A stretch of 64,000 nt of DNA from Entoloma clypeatum (lineage: Eukaryota > Basidiomycota > Agaricomycetes > Agaricales > Entolomataceae). How positions within the stretch are numbered: the stretch's first letter is position 1; every line of letters starts with the position of its first letter. A model generated the notes under the pieces. It made no database searches and had not been told where the DNA came from. It saw nothing but the letters and a program-made list of their open reading frames with translations. Location: contig OY751485.1 in assembly GCA_963565915.1 (NCBI GenBank), forward strand, positions 1,736,001 to 1,800,000, given 5' to 3'. A program made the translations under genes and the position numbers. Positions 11,638-23,109 of the stretch are shown here, one piece after another.

Positions 11638-12640
11638 CCAACAGATCAGCGAATAATTCACTGGCAAAAGACACCACGGCGAAAAACCAGCGAAGGACCG
11701 GCGACAAACTGGCGACACAGTGACAGGCCATCAGCGAATTGATGACCCATTGGCGAAAGCGAACCTTGAGTGCTGGCAACACTGCAAATGAAAAGAACGA
11801 TGCTAACGACAGAGCGGTGAATAATTCACTGGCGAGAGACACCACAGCAAAAAACCGGCAAAAGACCAGCCACAAATCGGCGACAGGCCATCGGCGAATG
11901 AATGGGCCACCAGCAAAACCAAGTCTTGAGGGCCGGCAACACTGCAAATTAAAAGAATGATGCTAACAACAGATCGGCATATCATTGACCAGTGAAAGAT
12001 GCTACAGTGAAAAACTGGCCAAAGACCGGCAACAAACCGGTGACACAGCAACAGGCCATCGGCAAATTGATGACCCATCGGCAAAAGCGAGCCTTGAGTG
12101 TCGGCAACACTCCATATACAAAGAACAATGCTAATGACAGATCAGTGAATAATTCACCGGCGAAAGACACCACAGCCAAAAACCAGCGAAAGACCGGCAA
12201 CACGGCACCAGGCCATCGGCGAAAGCAAGCCTTGAGTGTCGGCCACACTCCATATACAAAGAACAATGCTAACGACAGATCAGCAAATAATTCACCGGCG
12301 AAAGACACCACAGCCAAAAACCAGCGAAAGACCAGTGAATGTTGGATGATGTGCAACACACACCCATCAAACATGTCAAATACATGTAAACAAATGTTGA
12401 AAGATATTGCACATCTCCTCATTATATCTACACAGGAACAAGCAATGTTTGCTACTATATCAGATGAGTAGGGGAGCATGTTGTATCATCAAGTATGTAT
12501 TTATTTTAAGAAAATTAGCCACAGATTCAAAGTTATAGAGGTCCTATGGTCTGAACCAAATAATAGAAAACAATGCTAATAACAGATCAGCAAATAATTC
12601 ACTGGTGAAAGACACCACAGCAAAAAACTGGCTGTGGCGA
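11638..12640. repeat. Degenerate GCGA-rich tandem array
   Basis: A unit beginning ACAGATCAGCGAATAATTCA and continuing with GACACCACAGC, AAAAACCAGCGAAAGACC and GCCTTGAGTG-CGGCAACACT recurs at about 11638, 11805, 11965, 12133, 12270 and 12578. Spacing is about 135-170 bp, except a longer interval before the last copy. Copies differ by point changes and deletions. Both strands stay open over hundreds of bases: plus-strand NNSPAKDTTAKNQRKT repeats and minus-strand WFLAVVSFAGELF repeats. This follows from the repeat composition and is not good evidence for a gene. Confidence 0.75.
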
Positions 12641-13233
12641 CAATGTTCTTTTGCTGGTCAATGAGTCACCATCTCAACGGTTATCTAGGGCATGTGTACA
12701 GTGCCGACAAAGCTGTAGACACAGTTGAAAGTGAAGCTTACCAGTATATTTGTTCTAATACACCGTAGAAAGTCTTTCCCCACCACAGAACCATCTGGAG
12801 ATTCATTCCCAATTATGTGAGGATATGAATAAAGATATGCGGATACCATGTAGAGGTAGAACATGGTGAAAAAAGCTGAAATGTATGTCCTTATCTTTGG
12901 CACAGATCATCATTTTATGCCTGCAGTGCAATCTGGGCACCTGTGTATGGCTATTCTCTAGTGTGAGTAGGTCTCAACACATCAATAGTAAATGGTGTGA
13001 TGTATAGATAGGTGTTAAAAAGTATCAGACAACTTGCACATCAAAAATATCTATGTATTCATCATCTGGCATTATTATTGTATGGTCAATAAATCTATAG
13101 ATGATTGTATAGGGTGTATCAGATGTACATCTACTTGATACAAAAAGTTCCAAGAGAATCCATGCCATGTGGAAGACTGGAGATAAGACTTTGTCCAAAA
13201 TATGTCTCAGAATCCCATGTGCATAACAATGAC
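12641..13233. other. Intergenic, nothing recognised
   Basis: AT-rich sequence between the tandem array and the left LTR of gypsy A. Only short unsupported frames. Confidence 0.4.
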
Positions 13234-13666
13234 TGTAAGGGCAACCACTTTCACTTTTCACTTTTCCTTTCCTTTCTTCCTTTCCTTTCTATTCCACCAT
13301 CTCTGATGTCCTCCGATCGTATCCGCTGTCTCCGACATCTTATCCGCCTCTCCGCATCCGACGACTCCGCCCCCATCTGCTACTCCGCACGTCGGATCGC
13401 AGGTACTATCATTCATCTTGTTTCCATTCATCCCTCATCGCTACTCCTGATCATTGCTCATCATTCATGCATCTCGTTTTATCTCTTATTTCATATCTCA
13501 TTTTACTATTTATCTTGCTAGCTTGCAGGGGAATCCTTAGAACTTTCTCTTCAGATCTCCCTTGCAAGGTGTGTGTTGTATTACTTATCAGACTGCTCAA
13601 TCTAAACTTTGGATCTCCCTTGCAAGTATCTGAGTTTGAGTCTTGGATCGTAAGGTCGCCCTTACA
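13234..13666 (+). repeat. 5' LTR of gypsy A
   Basis: Begins TGTAAGGGC and ends GCCCTTACA, a perfect 9-bp terminal inverted repeat with TG...CA ends, 433 bp. It lies 161 bp before the gag start, as expected for a Ty3/gypsy leader. No second copy is available for comparison, so the boundaries rest on the inverted termini only. Confidence 0.65.
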
Positions 13667-13827
13667 GTAGAAAGTTCTCTTCTAATTGGACCAGGTCCGA
13701 TTACATTGTTGTCACGATTCCGTGCTTTGGAGCAGCTTCGTCCGCGTCCGACTCCAATACATCTCACACCCCTTCCAGTTCTTCTAATTACCTCTCTGTA
13801 ACTGGTGATTCTGCTCCGCGCATAGTA

Positions 13828-14952
13828 ATGGACGATCCCAATTGCCTTGAACAGCTTGAGCACGAGTTCCAGGAACAACATCAAACTCTCGCTGATATCT
13901 CGACTCAACTTGACCAACTCCTCCTCGCCTTCAACGCAATTCCTGCCCCAGCTCCACCACCTATCCCACCTGCTCCCGCACCTGCTATTATACCTGCTCC
14001 ACTTGCTCCAGCCAATCCGTTGGACTTCGATGGATCACGCGCAAATGGCTGGACCTTTCCAAACTCCTGTGAATTGTTTATGGGGCTGGCTCCAGAACAG
14101 TTCGCAGACGACCACGCTAAAATTTATTGGGCCTTATCTTTCATGAAGAGTGGACGCGCAGCATGCTTTGCGGATCATATTATCCAACAGGAGCGGAGGA
14201 CCGGTGCTCCGCCTTATCGGACTTGGATGGACTTCCGTGCAGTCTTTACAGCAGAGTTCACTCCGAAGAATGAGGAACAGGATGCGAGACTGATCCTCGA
14301 AGGAGAATCCTATTATCAAGCTCAACGGGATGTCGAGACCTATATTGATGAGTTCAAAGACTACATTGACAAAGCGGGCTATCAGGAGGATACCAACATC
14401 ATACTCAAATTCCACCATGGTCTCCGTTCCGACATTCAGAACGAGATTGCCACCCTGACCCATGGACGGCCTGCGGATGACAACCCCGATGAGTGGTACT
14501 CTGCAGCACAAGTCAATGATGACAATAGGATTGCCAACAAAGCCTTCAAAGCCACTGCTCCGACCTGCACATCCGCCTTCCGCAATGTTGTCGGACCAAG
14601 AGTACCTGGCACCTCAGTATTCCCTCGCCCCTACATTCCATTCACTCCGCATACAGCTCCGCTCGCATCCGCATCCGCTCCGCCGACAAGGGACCCTAAT
14701 GCAATGGACATTGATACTTCACGCGTCAAAGGCAAGAATGCCAATGCATGCTTCAGATGTAACAAAACAGGTCACTTTAGTCGTGAATGCCCCCTTCGCT
14801 TTGATGTTTGCTTCATGACAATGGAGGAGCAGGACGAGTTTGTGATGGAACAACTCGTGGTCAAGGACGCAGCGGAAGGCAACTCCGTTCTGCCCACGGA
14901 GTCTGTGGAGTCGGAGGAAGGACAGGAGGATTTTCCTCCCCACAGCGAGTGA
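13828..14952 (+). CDS. Gypsy A Gag polyprotein, 374 aa
   Basis: Intact Gag of a Ty3/gypsy element, the structural protein that forms virus-like particles and binds genomic RNA. It starts MDDPNCLEQLEHEFQ, has a Pro/Ala-rich linker (residues about 45-70), then the capsid region with WALSFMKSGRA and YRTWMDFRAVFTAEFTPKNE. A single CCHC zinc knuckle, CFRCNKTGHFSREC, lies near residue 311, and a Glu-rich tail follows. Gag length and layout are normal. The frame is uninterrupted although pol downstream is broken. Confidence 0.85.
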   Translation: MDDPNCLEQLEHEFQEQHQTLADISTQLDQLLLAFNAIPAPAPPPIPPAPAPAIIPAPLAPANPLDFDGSRANGWTFPNSCELFMGLAPEQFADDHAKIYWALSFMKSGRAACFADHIIQQERRTGAPPYRTWMDFRAVFTAEFTPKNEEQDARLILEGESYYQAQRDVETYIDEFKDYIDKAGYQEDTNIILKFHHGLRSDIQNEIATLTHGRPADDNPDEWYSAAQVNDDNRIANKAFKATAPTCTSAFRNVVGPRVPGTSVFPRPYIPFTPHTAPLASASAPPTRDPNAMDIDTSRVKGKNANACFRCNKTGHFSRECPLRFDVCFMTMEEQDEFVMEQLVVKDAAEGNSVLPTESVESEEGQEDFPPHSE

Positions 14953-14969
14953 ACAGTGCACCCTCGTTG

Positions 14970-17354
14970 TCTGTTAAAAATTGTTATGCTGCCTTATTTA
15001 TGGAACAATATGATCCTATACCCTCCATCTCTAAGCCTGCAAACGATCCCATAGTCGCACCCAACTCCGCAAATCCCATCCGCCTTCGCCTCTCTAAATG
15101 GGAGTGTCGGCTTCCAAAACAATATGTCCTCGCCTCCGCTCACTCCGACAATTCTATTGAACTAGACATAGTTCTTGAAACTACCGACATCAAAGATACA
15201 CTATCACAAAAGGCCTTACTCGACAGCAGGGCAACAGGGTCGTTTATTGAACGCACTCTGGTCGAGAAACATCGACTCTCTACTTGAAAACTACAACGCG
15301 CAATTCCGGTATACAACATCAACGGAACTCCAAACGAGGCCGGAGCAATAACGGAGGTGTTGGATGTAGTGCTCCGCTATCGGGATCACTCGGAACGGAC
15401 CCAGCTTGCAGTCACAAGTTTGGGAAAACAAGAAATCATGTTAGGCTTCACTTGGCTCAAAGAACACAACCCCGAGGTAGATTGGACGTCAGGGGAAGTG
15501 AAGATGAGCCGGTGTCCTGCACGATGCCGGACATGCCACCAGGAGGCAGCCCAAGAGCGGAAGGAGCGGAAGTTTGAACAAGTCCGCATCCGAGCCTGTC
15601 GTATGGGTTCCACTCTGACGTCCGGTCTAGAGGAGGAGGCTCCACATGGCCCATGGGTGGAGGATGTCACAGAAGGAGAGGAAGTGGAGGAGTTAGCGGA
15701 AGACGCTGAGGAAGAGGATGAGTTTGAGGAGGGAGATTGCCTTTTTGTTGGAACAGTACCCGCGGAGTTCATCCGCGCTTCATCCAATATCTCGCAACGT
15801 CTATCGGAGGCCTTCCTCAGTAACCAAACACCTAAATTTTTCCGCGACTCTGTACCAGACCACTTGTTTGACTTCGAAGACATATTCTCAAAGACCTCTT
15901 TCGACACCTTACCAGAAGAGTGGACTTGGGACCACGCCATTGAACTTGTTCCGGACGCCTCTCCGGTGGGTTGTAAGGTATATCCACTCACTCTGAACAA
16001 ACAGAAGGAACTCGACACATTTTTGGAGGAAAACCTTGCAACTGGTCAGATCCGCCCTTCCAAGTCTCCGATGGCATCTCAGGTATTCTACATCAAGAAG
16101 AAGGATGGCTCCCTTCGTCTTGTACAGACTACTGGTCACTCAATTCCAAAACTATCAAAAACAAGTATCTGCTTCCGCTCATATCCAAACTGGTCAATAA
16201 ACTTCAACGCGCTCAATACTTCACCAAGCTTGACATCTGCTGGGGCTACAACAATGTGCAGATAAAATTCAGAGACGAGTGGAAGGCCGCTTTTCGGACT
16301 AATTGCAGACTCTATGAACCATTGGTGATGTTCTTTGGCCTCACTAATAGCCCATCCACATTCCAGACTATGATGAACAAGATCTTTCAGGACCTTATCA
16401 CTGAAGGTGTAGTCTGTGTTTACCTCAACGATATACTCATCTTCACGGAGACCCTTGCGGAGCATCGGAGAGTCACACAGATCGTACTGGAACGACTTCG
16501 CGAACACAAACTCTATCTAAAACCAGAGAAATGCGAGTTTGAACAAACACGCATTGAATACCTAGGCCTTATTATTGAACAAGGACATGTAGAGATGGAT
16601 CCGGTGAAGGTAGCGGGAGTCACAGAGTGGCCTGCTCCAACAAACGTCCGAGAAGTACAGTCCTTTCTGGGATTCACTAACTTCTATCGCCGTTTTATTG
16701 AAGGGTTTTTGGACATCGCGTGCCCTCTTTTTGAGCTCACGAAGAAAGGGCCCTCTGGTCTTGGAGGGAGGGAGAAGTGTCTGCATTTGCAGAGTTGAAG
16801 CGGAGGATTACATCCGCTCTGATCCTGGTCCTAGCTGGGAGCAGTACTGTCCCGACCAACAGAGGACGGTAAGTGGCACCCTGTCACATTCTATTCCTAA
16901 GTCCGGTGGAACGCAACTACGAGGTCTACGACAAGGAGATGTTGGCAGTGGTCCGCGCATTGGAGGAGTGGAGGCACTTCCTTGAAGGAGCGGAGAAGAC
17001 AGTGGAGATTTGGACGGACCACAAAAATCTTGAGTATTTCATGACAGCTCAAAAACTAAATCGACGACAGGCTAGATGGTCCTTATACCTCGCTTGTTTT
17101 GATTTCAAAATGCACCATCGACCTGGCAAGTCAATGGGCAAGTCCAATGCTTTGTCCCGATGAGTGGACCACGGAGACGGATCACGGAACAACGAAAACA
17201 TCATCCTTCTTCGACCAGAATTGTTTGCAGTGTGAGCAATGCATGGGGTAACTGTTCAAGGGGAAGAACACGATGTCCTCCGCCAGGTCCAACAGGGAAT
17301 CCGAGAGGGGTTACTGGAGGATAGTGTGGCGGAGGTTGACAAATCCCTTCCGAC
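14970..17354 (+). pseudogene. Gypsy A Pol, protease-RT-RNase H part (decayed)
   Basis: Fragments in different frames in normal order: an aspartic protease whose motif is D-S-R-A-T-G near 15222 where the family has D-S-G-A-T-G; a linker with DHAIELVPDASP; reverse transcriptase from about 15950 to 16790; and RNase H ([30 protein letters not shown]) to about 17163. The RT catalytic box reads VYLNDIL with Asn codon AAC at 16427-16429 in place of the first catalytic Asp. Frame changes occur near 15287-15357, 16130-16256, 16790-16870 and at the TGA at 17161. Both key catalytic changes are G to A at CpG. The segment ends at B's insertion point. Confidence 0.85.
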
Positions 17355-17590
17355 TGTTATGATCGTATTTTCACCTTTCACTTTATCTTATCTTACCTCG
17401 ATCTTATCTTATCTACATCATATCATACATGAGGACATCTTATCATTATCGCGCAGCATGATGCTGCCACAATGCAGCCTCATGGAATTTACATATATAA
17501 GTAGGGTACTTTCACTTGTATTCAATAGCTTGTTCTCTTGAGATTCCCGCTGGGTCTCTTGGCAATACAGTTCTCTTATCATCTTTCCAC
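17355..17590 (+). repeat. 5' LTR of gypsy B, left part
   Basis: First 236 bp of the 289-bp LTR (TGTTATGATCG...), matching 35826-36061 with a few differences. It stops at TTTCCAC, where copia C inserted. Confidence 0.9.
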
Positions 17591-17896
17591 TGTTGAAGTT
17601 CCACCTGGGCACTAGCCGCAAGTGTACTGAAGCAACCGGCTACAGTGGAAGTACTCTACGATACCGTTCTGACCACTTACATTGGAGAGGGTGAGGCTGG
17701 TGAGAGCGGTTGAGGCTGGTAAGAGTGATGGAGGCGGTTAAGAGTCAAGAGACAACTTGTTGATATTGACAGTTTCCTGGTCTTATATACCGTACTACTG
17801 TTTGTACCAACCAAATAAGTATGTAATCGAAGATGTGTAAAGGTCACGTGATATAATCTAATCTAATCTAATCTACGTGATGGAAAAGTTTCAACA
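17591..17896 (-). repeat. 3' LTR of copia C
   Basis: 306 bp, TG...CA termini, contains an (AATCT)-type run of four units near its end on the plus strand. Next to it lies the C7/G7 polypurine tract at 17897-17903. Confidence 0.95.
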
Positions 17897-17961
17897 CCCC
17901 CCCATATTTAGTACATACTTCTAAATACATCTTACTTTTTCCCATATAGGTACTCTTTCGT

Positions 17962-20900
17962 CTAGTTTTTAAGTAATCCGAAGTACGGGATAAACTTGCT
18001 AAAGAGGACTTTCCCTAGATTCTTAGTTAAAAGGTCTGCAGGGTTATTCACTCCTTCGATGAATTCAACCGTAATGATGCCTTCGGATACTTTTTCTCTG
18101 ACGAAGTGGAATCGCACGTCAATGTGCTTGGACCGCTTTTCAGTTACAGGGTTGGATGCGATAAAGACGGAGCCATTGTTATCTCCATAGATCGGGACTG
18201 ATCCGATCTGCATCCCAAGTTCGGCAAGCATGCTTCTAAGCCATGTCACTGCGCGACTGCAATCTGATAGCGCCATGTATTCTGCTTCCGTGGAAGAGAG
18301 GGCAATGGTTTTTTGCGCCGATGAAACCCATGTTACTGCTCCAGATGCCAGCGATACGAAGTAACCAGTGGTGGACTTCCTGGTGTTTTCGTCTGACGCC
18401 CAATCGGAGTCTGTGAATGCGTAGATTCCTTTCCCAGAATCACCATCGTACATGATCGCATAATTTTTTGTCGCCTTCAAATACCTGCAAATATCCCTTG
18501 CCACTTCTAAATGGCGTTTGGTAGGGTTTGCGGAGAATTGGGACATTTTGATTACGGCGAAACAAATGTCGGGTCTTGTCCCGATCATTAAGTACAATAG
18601 TGACCCGATGACGGATTGGTACTTGGATCTGAGTTCCGCATTGGGTTCATCTTCAGACTTCATGGGTTTGTAGCCCGTCGGGAGTGGGGTATGGGTGGCA
18701 TTAGATTCGCTCATCCCCATGCGTGCGAGAATTTTCTCAAGGTAGGGTACTTGATCAATGAAGATCCTCTTCCCACGTTGCCTTATTTGGATAGAGAGAA
18801 ATTCTTTTGGTCCCCCATCAGGGACTAGGTGGCCTAGGTCCCTACATTCCCATGTTGTCATGAAGGCCTTCTTCTTTTCCAGCGTGTATTCCCGGTTTGT
18901 GCCGAGAAAAGCAGAGTCATCGACATAAATGACGGCGATCACAGTTTCCCCTTTGGTACTTGTGTGAATGAAAACTCCCGCATCGGAGTGAAGCCGGGCA
19001 AAGCCGAGCTTTTTCATGGAGGAATCGAGTTCCCTCCACCAGGCTAATGCGGCCTGCTTGAGTCCGTATAGGGCTTTGTATAGTCGGTACACGAGGTTTT
19101 CTTTCCCTTTTACTATGTAGCCCTCAGGCTGTCGCATGTAAATTACCTCACGGAGTGTTCCATAGAGGAAGGCTGCTGAGACGTCCAAGAGTGTCATGAA
19201 CCACCCTTCAAGGGCTGTCAATGCCAGAATCAATCGGACTGTCTCGTATCTCACTACTGGTGAGAAGATCTGATCGAAGTCAATCCCTTCTACCTGTGAG
19301 AAACCTTTTGCAACAAGGCGCGCTTTCAAACGCCCGTCGGATTTTTCGTTGTAAACCCATTTGTTTCTTAGAGCTTTCCTCCCTGTAGGTAGGGGTACTA
19401 ACTCCGTGATCACCCCGCGGCTTTTGAGCATGTCTAGCTCTTTTCGTTCTGCCGCATACCAATCTTCTTTGTTCGGAAGAGAGCATATGTCTTTGTGTGA
19501 CATTTCGATGATGCCTACTTGGATGGAGATTGCCTCCATTAGGAGATCGTTCATCCATGCCGTTTGACCGCCCAGTCTACGTCTTCGATCCATTTTTTCA
19601 AGATCAGAAGCAGGGGTGTCTTCTCCATAGATGCTGTCTGGCATTCTCCGAACTCGTCGTTCCCTGATCGGTTGATCTGGTACTTGCTCGGGCTCTGGAG
19701 TGGGTACTCGTGGCTCGTCATCGGGTTCGCTACCCAGCAAATCATCGTCTGATTCAGGGTGATCCTGTCCAGTGGGAACAGGGTCGTGAGGTTTTTCGTA
19801 ATGACTATCGTTGTCATCGTTTCCGGGGATGAGGTCCTCAAACTCATCAGCCGGTTCTGGGTTTTCCATTTCTGGATGGTTCTCTGGCAAAGGGTCGATG
19901 TGGCATCTAGGGTACTTGCTTTCATCAAAGATAGCTTTCCCACCCATGAAAATTGTATTAGTCTCAGGATCCATGAAACGGTATCCTTTGACCCCTGGCT
20001 TTGATCCGAGATAAATCATCAATCGAGATCTAGACTCCAGGGAATTTCTACGTTTTTCTTTTGGGATATACACATATGCCTGACATCCGAAGACTCTGAT
20101 GCTTGACATATCGGGGATCTCATTGGTCACCCTGAAGTAAGGGGTATTCCATTCGAGACGCTGCATGGGGGTTCTGTTGTAGAGAAAAGCTGCATGTTCC
20201 AAACAGAATTCCCACCACATAGGTGGTAAGCACGCATCGAAGCGCAAGGCCTGAGATTTCTCCCACAGGGTTCGATTTATCCGTTCTGCTCGACCGTTCT
20301 GCTGGTGCTGATACGGGAGCGTGACGTCAATCAGAATTCCATGATCGGCAAGTACATCCTTGTATTCGTTAAATTCTCCACCTCCATCAACTCGCCATTT
20401 CTTAGGAGTGGCGGCGAATTGATTCTGGATCATCGCAAGGAATTGTCGTAGTGCCATGACAGCATCCGACTTCTTTCTAAGCAAGACGACCCAGACGTGG
20501 GATGAAAAATCATCCAAAAACGTAAGGAAATATTTATATTTGTGATATGATGCCGTGGATATTTGTTTAAGATCGGAATGGATCAGATCAAAGGTTTTTG
20601 TTGCCCTTGTTATTGAATTTGGATATGACTGATTGGGCATTTTCCCTTTGAGGCAACCTGTGCAACTTTCCTGTGATTTCTCACGTACTAGTGTTTCAGG
20701 TACCCCTTTGGTACTGGTGGGAATCTTTCGGAGTGCTTGATCATTTGGGTGACCAAGGCGCTTGTGCCATGTTTCAACAGTGATTACGCTCGAGATCGCA
20801 TGGATCTGGTCATAGCGTATTTCAGTGTCTAACCAGTAAATGGTTTGACCAAGGATGTGGGGCGAAAACTGGATTTTGCTCAGCCCTTTGGAGATGTTAA

Positions 20901-22761
20901 TTTCTCCACAAGTCCCGTCTACTTTGTAACCATGGTTAAGGAAGACGCCTAGGGACAATAGGCGTGTGTCCATGTCCGGGATGTAGAACACTGGTCTGAG
21001 AAGATGGGTTTTAATTTCCCCATTTAGGGTGTGCCGTACTGGAACGGCCCCAACTCCGAGTATTTCCAGTTTCTTCCCTTTAGCTGCAGTTTGGACGAAT
21101 TGCTTGACCGTGAGAGGTCTATAATATGCGAAGTCCTTAAACTCATAGGTGAAGTGTAAAGAGGCGCCGGAATCTAGTATCCATTGCGCGTGTTCTTTTT
21201 CCTTACAATGTGTACAGGAGGCGAAATGTTTAATATATTTTTTATGTAGATCACTGCTAATGTGATCTACGCACTCTGTACTGGTACTGGCTAATATATT
21301 ATACGTCTGTTGAGAGGTATTATTAGCATTCCGCAATTGATAAGGTTCAAGAAAGGGTTTTGACGAACCGTCAAGTTCTATCTCATCCTCAAACACATCC
21401 GGCCCCATCTGTTCCTGGTCGATGTTCATCATCTTCAGCGATTCTTCTATCGACGGGGCTACGCGACGCTGTTTAGCCGGCCTTTCGTCGATGTCAGGGA
21501 TGATGGTATCTAAGATACGGAGGTTCGACCCAGAGGGTCGTGCGCCGATTTCTCGGGCAAGCTTTCGTACTCTCTCGTTCTTTTTCCACGCTGACGGCTT
21601 TCCGGAAGGAAGCCCGGTGTACTGAGAGGGAGGCGGGTTCATGCGTTGCAGGAGTGACTGCATTTTTTCTGACTCAGGCTGTGCGGTACTTGTAGTTTTC
21701 CCGTGGCCCGTTACAGTGGTGAAGGCAGGTGCATGATGAGGAGGGAGATGGCAAGGGGCACGTTGACGAGGAGGAAGAGGACAAGGAGCAGGACGACGAA
21801 GGGGTTGCTCAATGGCTGGTGCAATAAACTCGACCATTTCCTCAGCTTGGTCGGAGTCGTTTTCTGCGTTGTTGGCGCGCTTCTTCTGGTTGCGCCAGCG
21901 TCCCTTTCCCTTCTTCTTTTCAGAAGCGGTACTCAGGTCGGTCGAGTTAGGCTGCTCGTCAGCATTGTTATGCGAGGTACTCGGCGCTGTTTGCTTTTCC
22001 CATTTGGGGTCTTGCCCCTTTCGCTTGGTCCCGGAGATTTTCCGGGCCTGCTCGTTGGACGCCCGAGTAGACCCAATCGCATACTTGCGCCTGTACTCCG
22101 ATACGATGCTGTCGGCAACGGCCTGCCATGTGAAGTCATCGGCGTCGTAGACCTGGAAGAGGGCGGTGGAGAGAGATGACCAAGCGTCAGGGATGGCACT
22201 TGCCAGGATCATAGCCTGCATCAGGTCAGGCACGATGAACTTCGCGTCGCTGAGGCGAGCGAAGAGTGATCTGAGGCGCTCGATTTCCGGTACGGGGTCG
22301 CGACCCGAGAGCTTGAAGGAGGCAGCAGCCTTGAAGTCGCCAAAAATGGTGGTGGGGGAGATCTTCGAATACGCGTCTTTCAACGTCGTCCAAGCTTCCT
22401 TTGAGGTTGAGGCGTCCTTGATGTGCCTCCTGATTGCTTTGGAGACTTTGAGACGGATGGAACCCTGAGCCATGTCGTCGTCTCTGATCCAGGCCTTCTT
22501 TTCCTTGGCGAAGGTGGGATGGTCGACAGTGATAGTGACCGCCGGAGGTTGAGTCGCAGATGTCGCAGATGTTGAAGTGGCTGAGGCAGGGGTGGAGACC
22601 GTGACCGTAAAGTCCTTGATGTCGGGGCGCTCAATGTCGCCGGATACGAGGCACCAGACTCCTTGATGGAGAAGGTATGACTTCATTTTTTTGGCCCAAC
22701 TCTGGTAGTCGATGCCGTCGAAGATGGCGATGGAGTCGAGGGCGGAGCGAGAGGTAGACAT
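17962..22761 (-). CDS. Copia C Gag-Pol polyprotein, intact, 1599 aa
   Basis: One uninterrupted frame holds the whole copia polyprotein. Gag covers about residues 1-500, with a UBN2-like capsid region (DDDMAQGSIRLKVSKAI, SKEAWTTLKDAYSK) and a basic KKKGKGRWRNQKKR segment instead of a CCHC zinc knuckle. Protease is WILDSGASLHF near residue 529. Integrase has HKRLGHP and CTGCLKGK of the HHCC finger, then a catalytic core with SDLKQ, DGGGEFN and NGRAERINRTL. RT has KARLVAKGFSQVEGIDF and the YVDD box, and RNase H has TDSDWASD, SSTEAEYMA and GDNNGSV. This Prot-Int-RT-RH order defines Ty1/copia. No stop, frameshift or missing catalytic residue is visible. The start is the first Met, 363 bp inside the 5' LTR. 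Confidence 0.97.
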   Translation of the reverse strand: MSTSRSALDSIAIFDGIDYQSWAKKMKSYLLHQGVWCLVSGDIERPDIKDFTVTVSTPASATSTSATSATQPPAVTITVDHPTFAKEKKAWIRDDDMAQGSIRLKVSKAIRRHIKDASTSKEAWTTLKDAYSKISPTTIFGDFKAAASFKLSGRDPVPEIERLRSLFARLSDAKFIVPDLMQAMILASAIPDAWSSLSTALFQVYDADDFTWQAVADSIVSEYRRKYAIGSTRASNEQARKISGTKRKGQDPKWEKQTAPSTSHNNADEQPNSTDLSTASEKKKGKGRWRNQKKRANNAENDSDQAEEMVEFIAPAIEQPLRRPAPCPLPPRQRAPCHLPPHHAPAFTTVTGHGKTTSTAQPESEKMQSLLQRMNPPPSQYTGLPSGKPSAWKKNERVRKLAREIGARPSGSNLRILDTIIPDIDERPAKQRRVAPSIEESLKMMNIDQEQMGPDVFEDEIELDGSSKPFLEPYQLRNANNTSQQTYNILASTSTECVDHISSDLHKKYIKHFASCTHCKEKEHAQWILDSGASLHFTYEFKDFAYYRPLTVKQFVQTAAKGKKLEILGVGAVPVRHTLNGEIKTHLLRPVFYIPDMDTRLLSLGVFLNHGYKVDGTCGEINISKGLSKIQFSPHILGQTIYWLDTEIRYDQIHAISSVITVETWHKRLGHPNDQALRKIPTSTKGVPETLVREKSQESCTGCLKGKMPNQSYPNSITRATKTFDLIHSDLKQISTASYHKYKYFLTFLDDFSSHVWVVLLRKKSDAVMALRQFLAMIQNQFAATPKKWRVDGGGEFNEYKDVLADHGILIDVTLPYQHQQNGRAERINRTLWEKSQALRFDACLPPMWWEFCLEHAAFLYNRTPMQRLEWNTPYFRVTNEIPDMSSIRVFGCQAYVYIPKEKRRNSLESRSRLMIYLGSKPGVKGYRFMDPETNTIFMGGKAIFDESKYPRCHIDPLPENHPEMENPEPADEFEDLIPGNDDNDSHYEKPHDPVPTGQDHPESDDDLLGSEPDDEPRVPTPEPEQVPDQPIRERRVRRMPDSIYGEDTPASDLEKMDRRRRLGGQTAWMNDLLMEAISIQVGIIEMSHKDICSLPNKEDWYAAERKELDMLKSRGVITELVPLPTGRKALRNKWVYNEKSDGRLKARLVAKGFSQVEGIDFDQIFSPVVRYETVRLILALTALEGWFMTLLDVSAAFLYGTLREVIYMRQPEGYIVKGKENLVYRLYKALYGLKQAALAWWRELDSSMKKLGFARLHSDAGVFIHTSTKGETVIAVIYVDDSAFLGTNREYTLEKKKAFMTTWECRDLGHLVPDGGPKEFLSIQIRQRGKRIFIDQVPYLEKILARMGMSESNATHTPLPTGYKPMKSEDEPNAELRSKYQSVIGSLLYLMIGTRPDICFAVIKMSQFSANPTKRHLEVARDICRYLKATKNYAIMYDGDSGKGIYAFTDSDWASDENTRKSTTGYFVSLASGAVTWVSSAQKTIALSSTEAEYMALSDCSRAVTWLRSMLAELGMQIGSVPIYGDNNGSVFIASNPVTEKRSKHIDVRFHFVREKVSEGIITVEFIEGVNNPADLLTKNLGKVLFSKFIPYFGLLKN

Positions 22762-23109
22762 TTTTAGATGAATCTAAGAAAGGGTTCCCAATCAGTGATG
22801 TGTTATGAATATGATTTAAGAAAACAATTAAATGATTCCTTATAACATATTCCCTTTAGGAATAGCGGTCACGGGAAAACCCTTTATATGTCAGAAACGT
22901 ATAAGGTGCGATCAACGTTTCCACATGGAGTGTACTAGGTCAATCCCCTTAGGGACGTCTCATGACAGGTACTTGTCGTAATGACGTTCCCAGGTTCATA
23001 TGTGAAGAAGTAAGACTCAGAACCTAGATCTTTCGATCGGTTCTTCGCCAACCAGGGTAGAGTGGGCAGGTACTCGCTGTTGCCAGCGTTTCCCAAGTCC
23101 CTCTGCTAT

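Noticed and set aside
11982..12479. 165-codon hydrophobic minus-strand frame that looks like a repeat membrane protein
   Set aside because: It is produced by the tandem array and has an equally long frame on the other strand; no start context or splice evidence.
17841..17880. AATCT tandem repeat as an independent microsatellite
   Set aside because: It is part of the copia C LTR and occurs in both LTR copies.
19280..19943. Open frames overlapping copia C in other frames
   Set aside because: They are shadows of the 1599-codon gag-pol and have no independent support.
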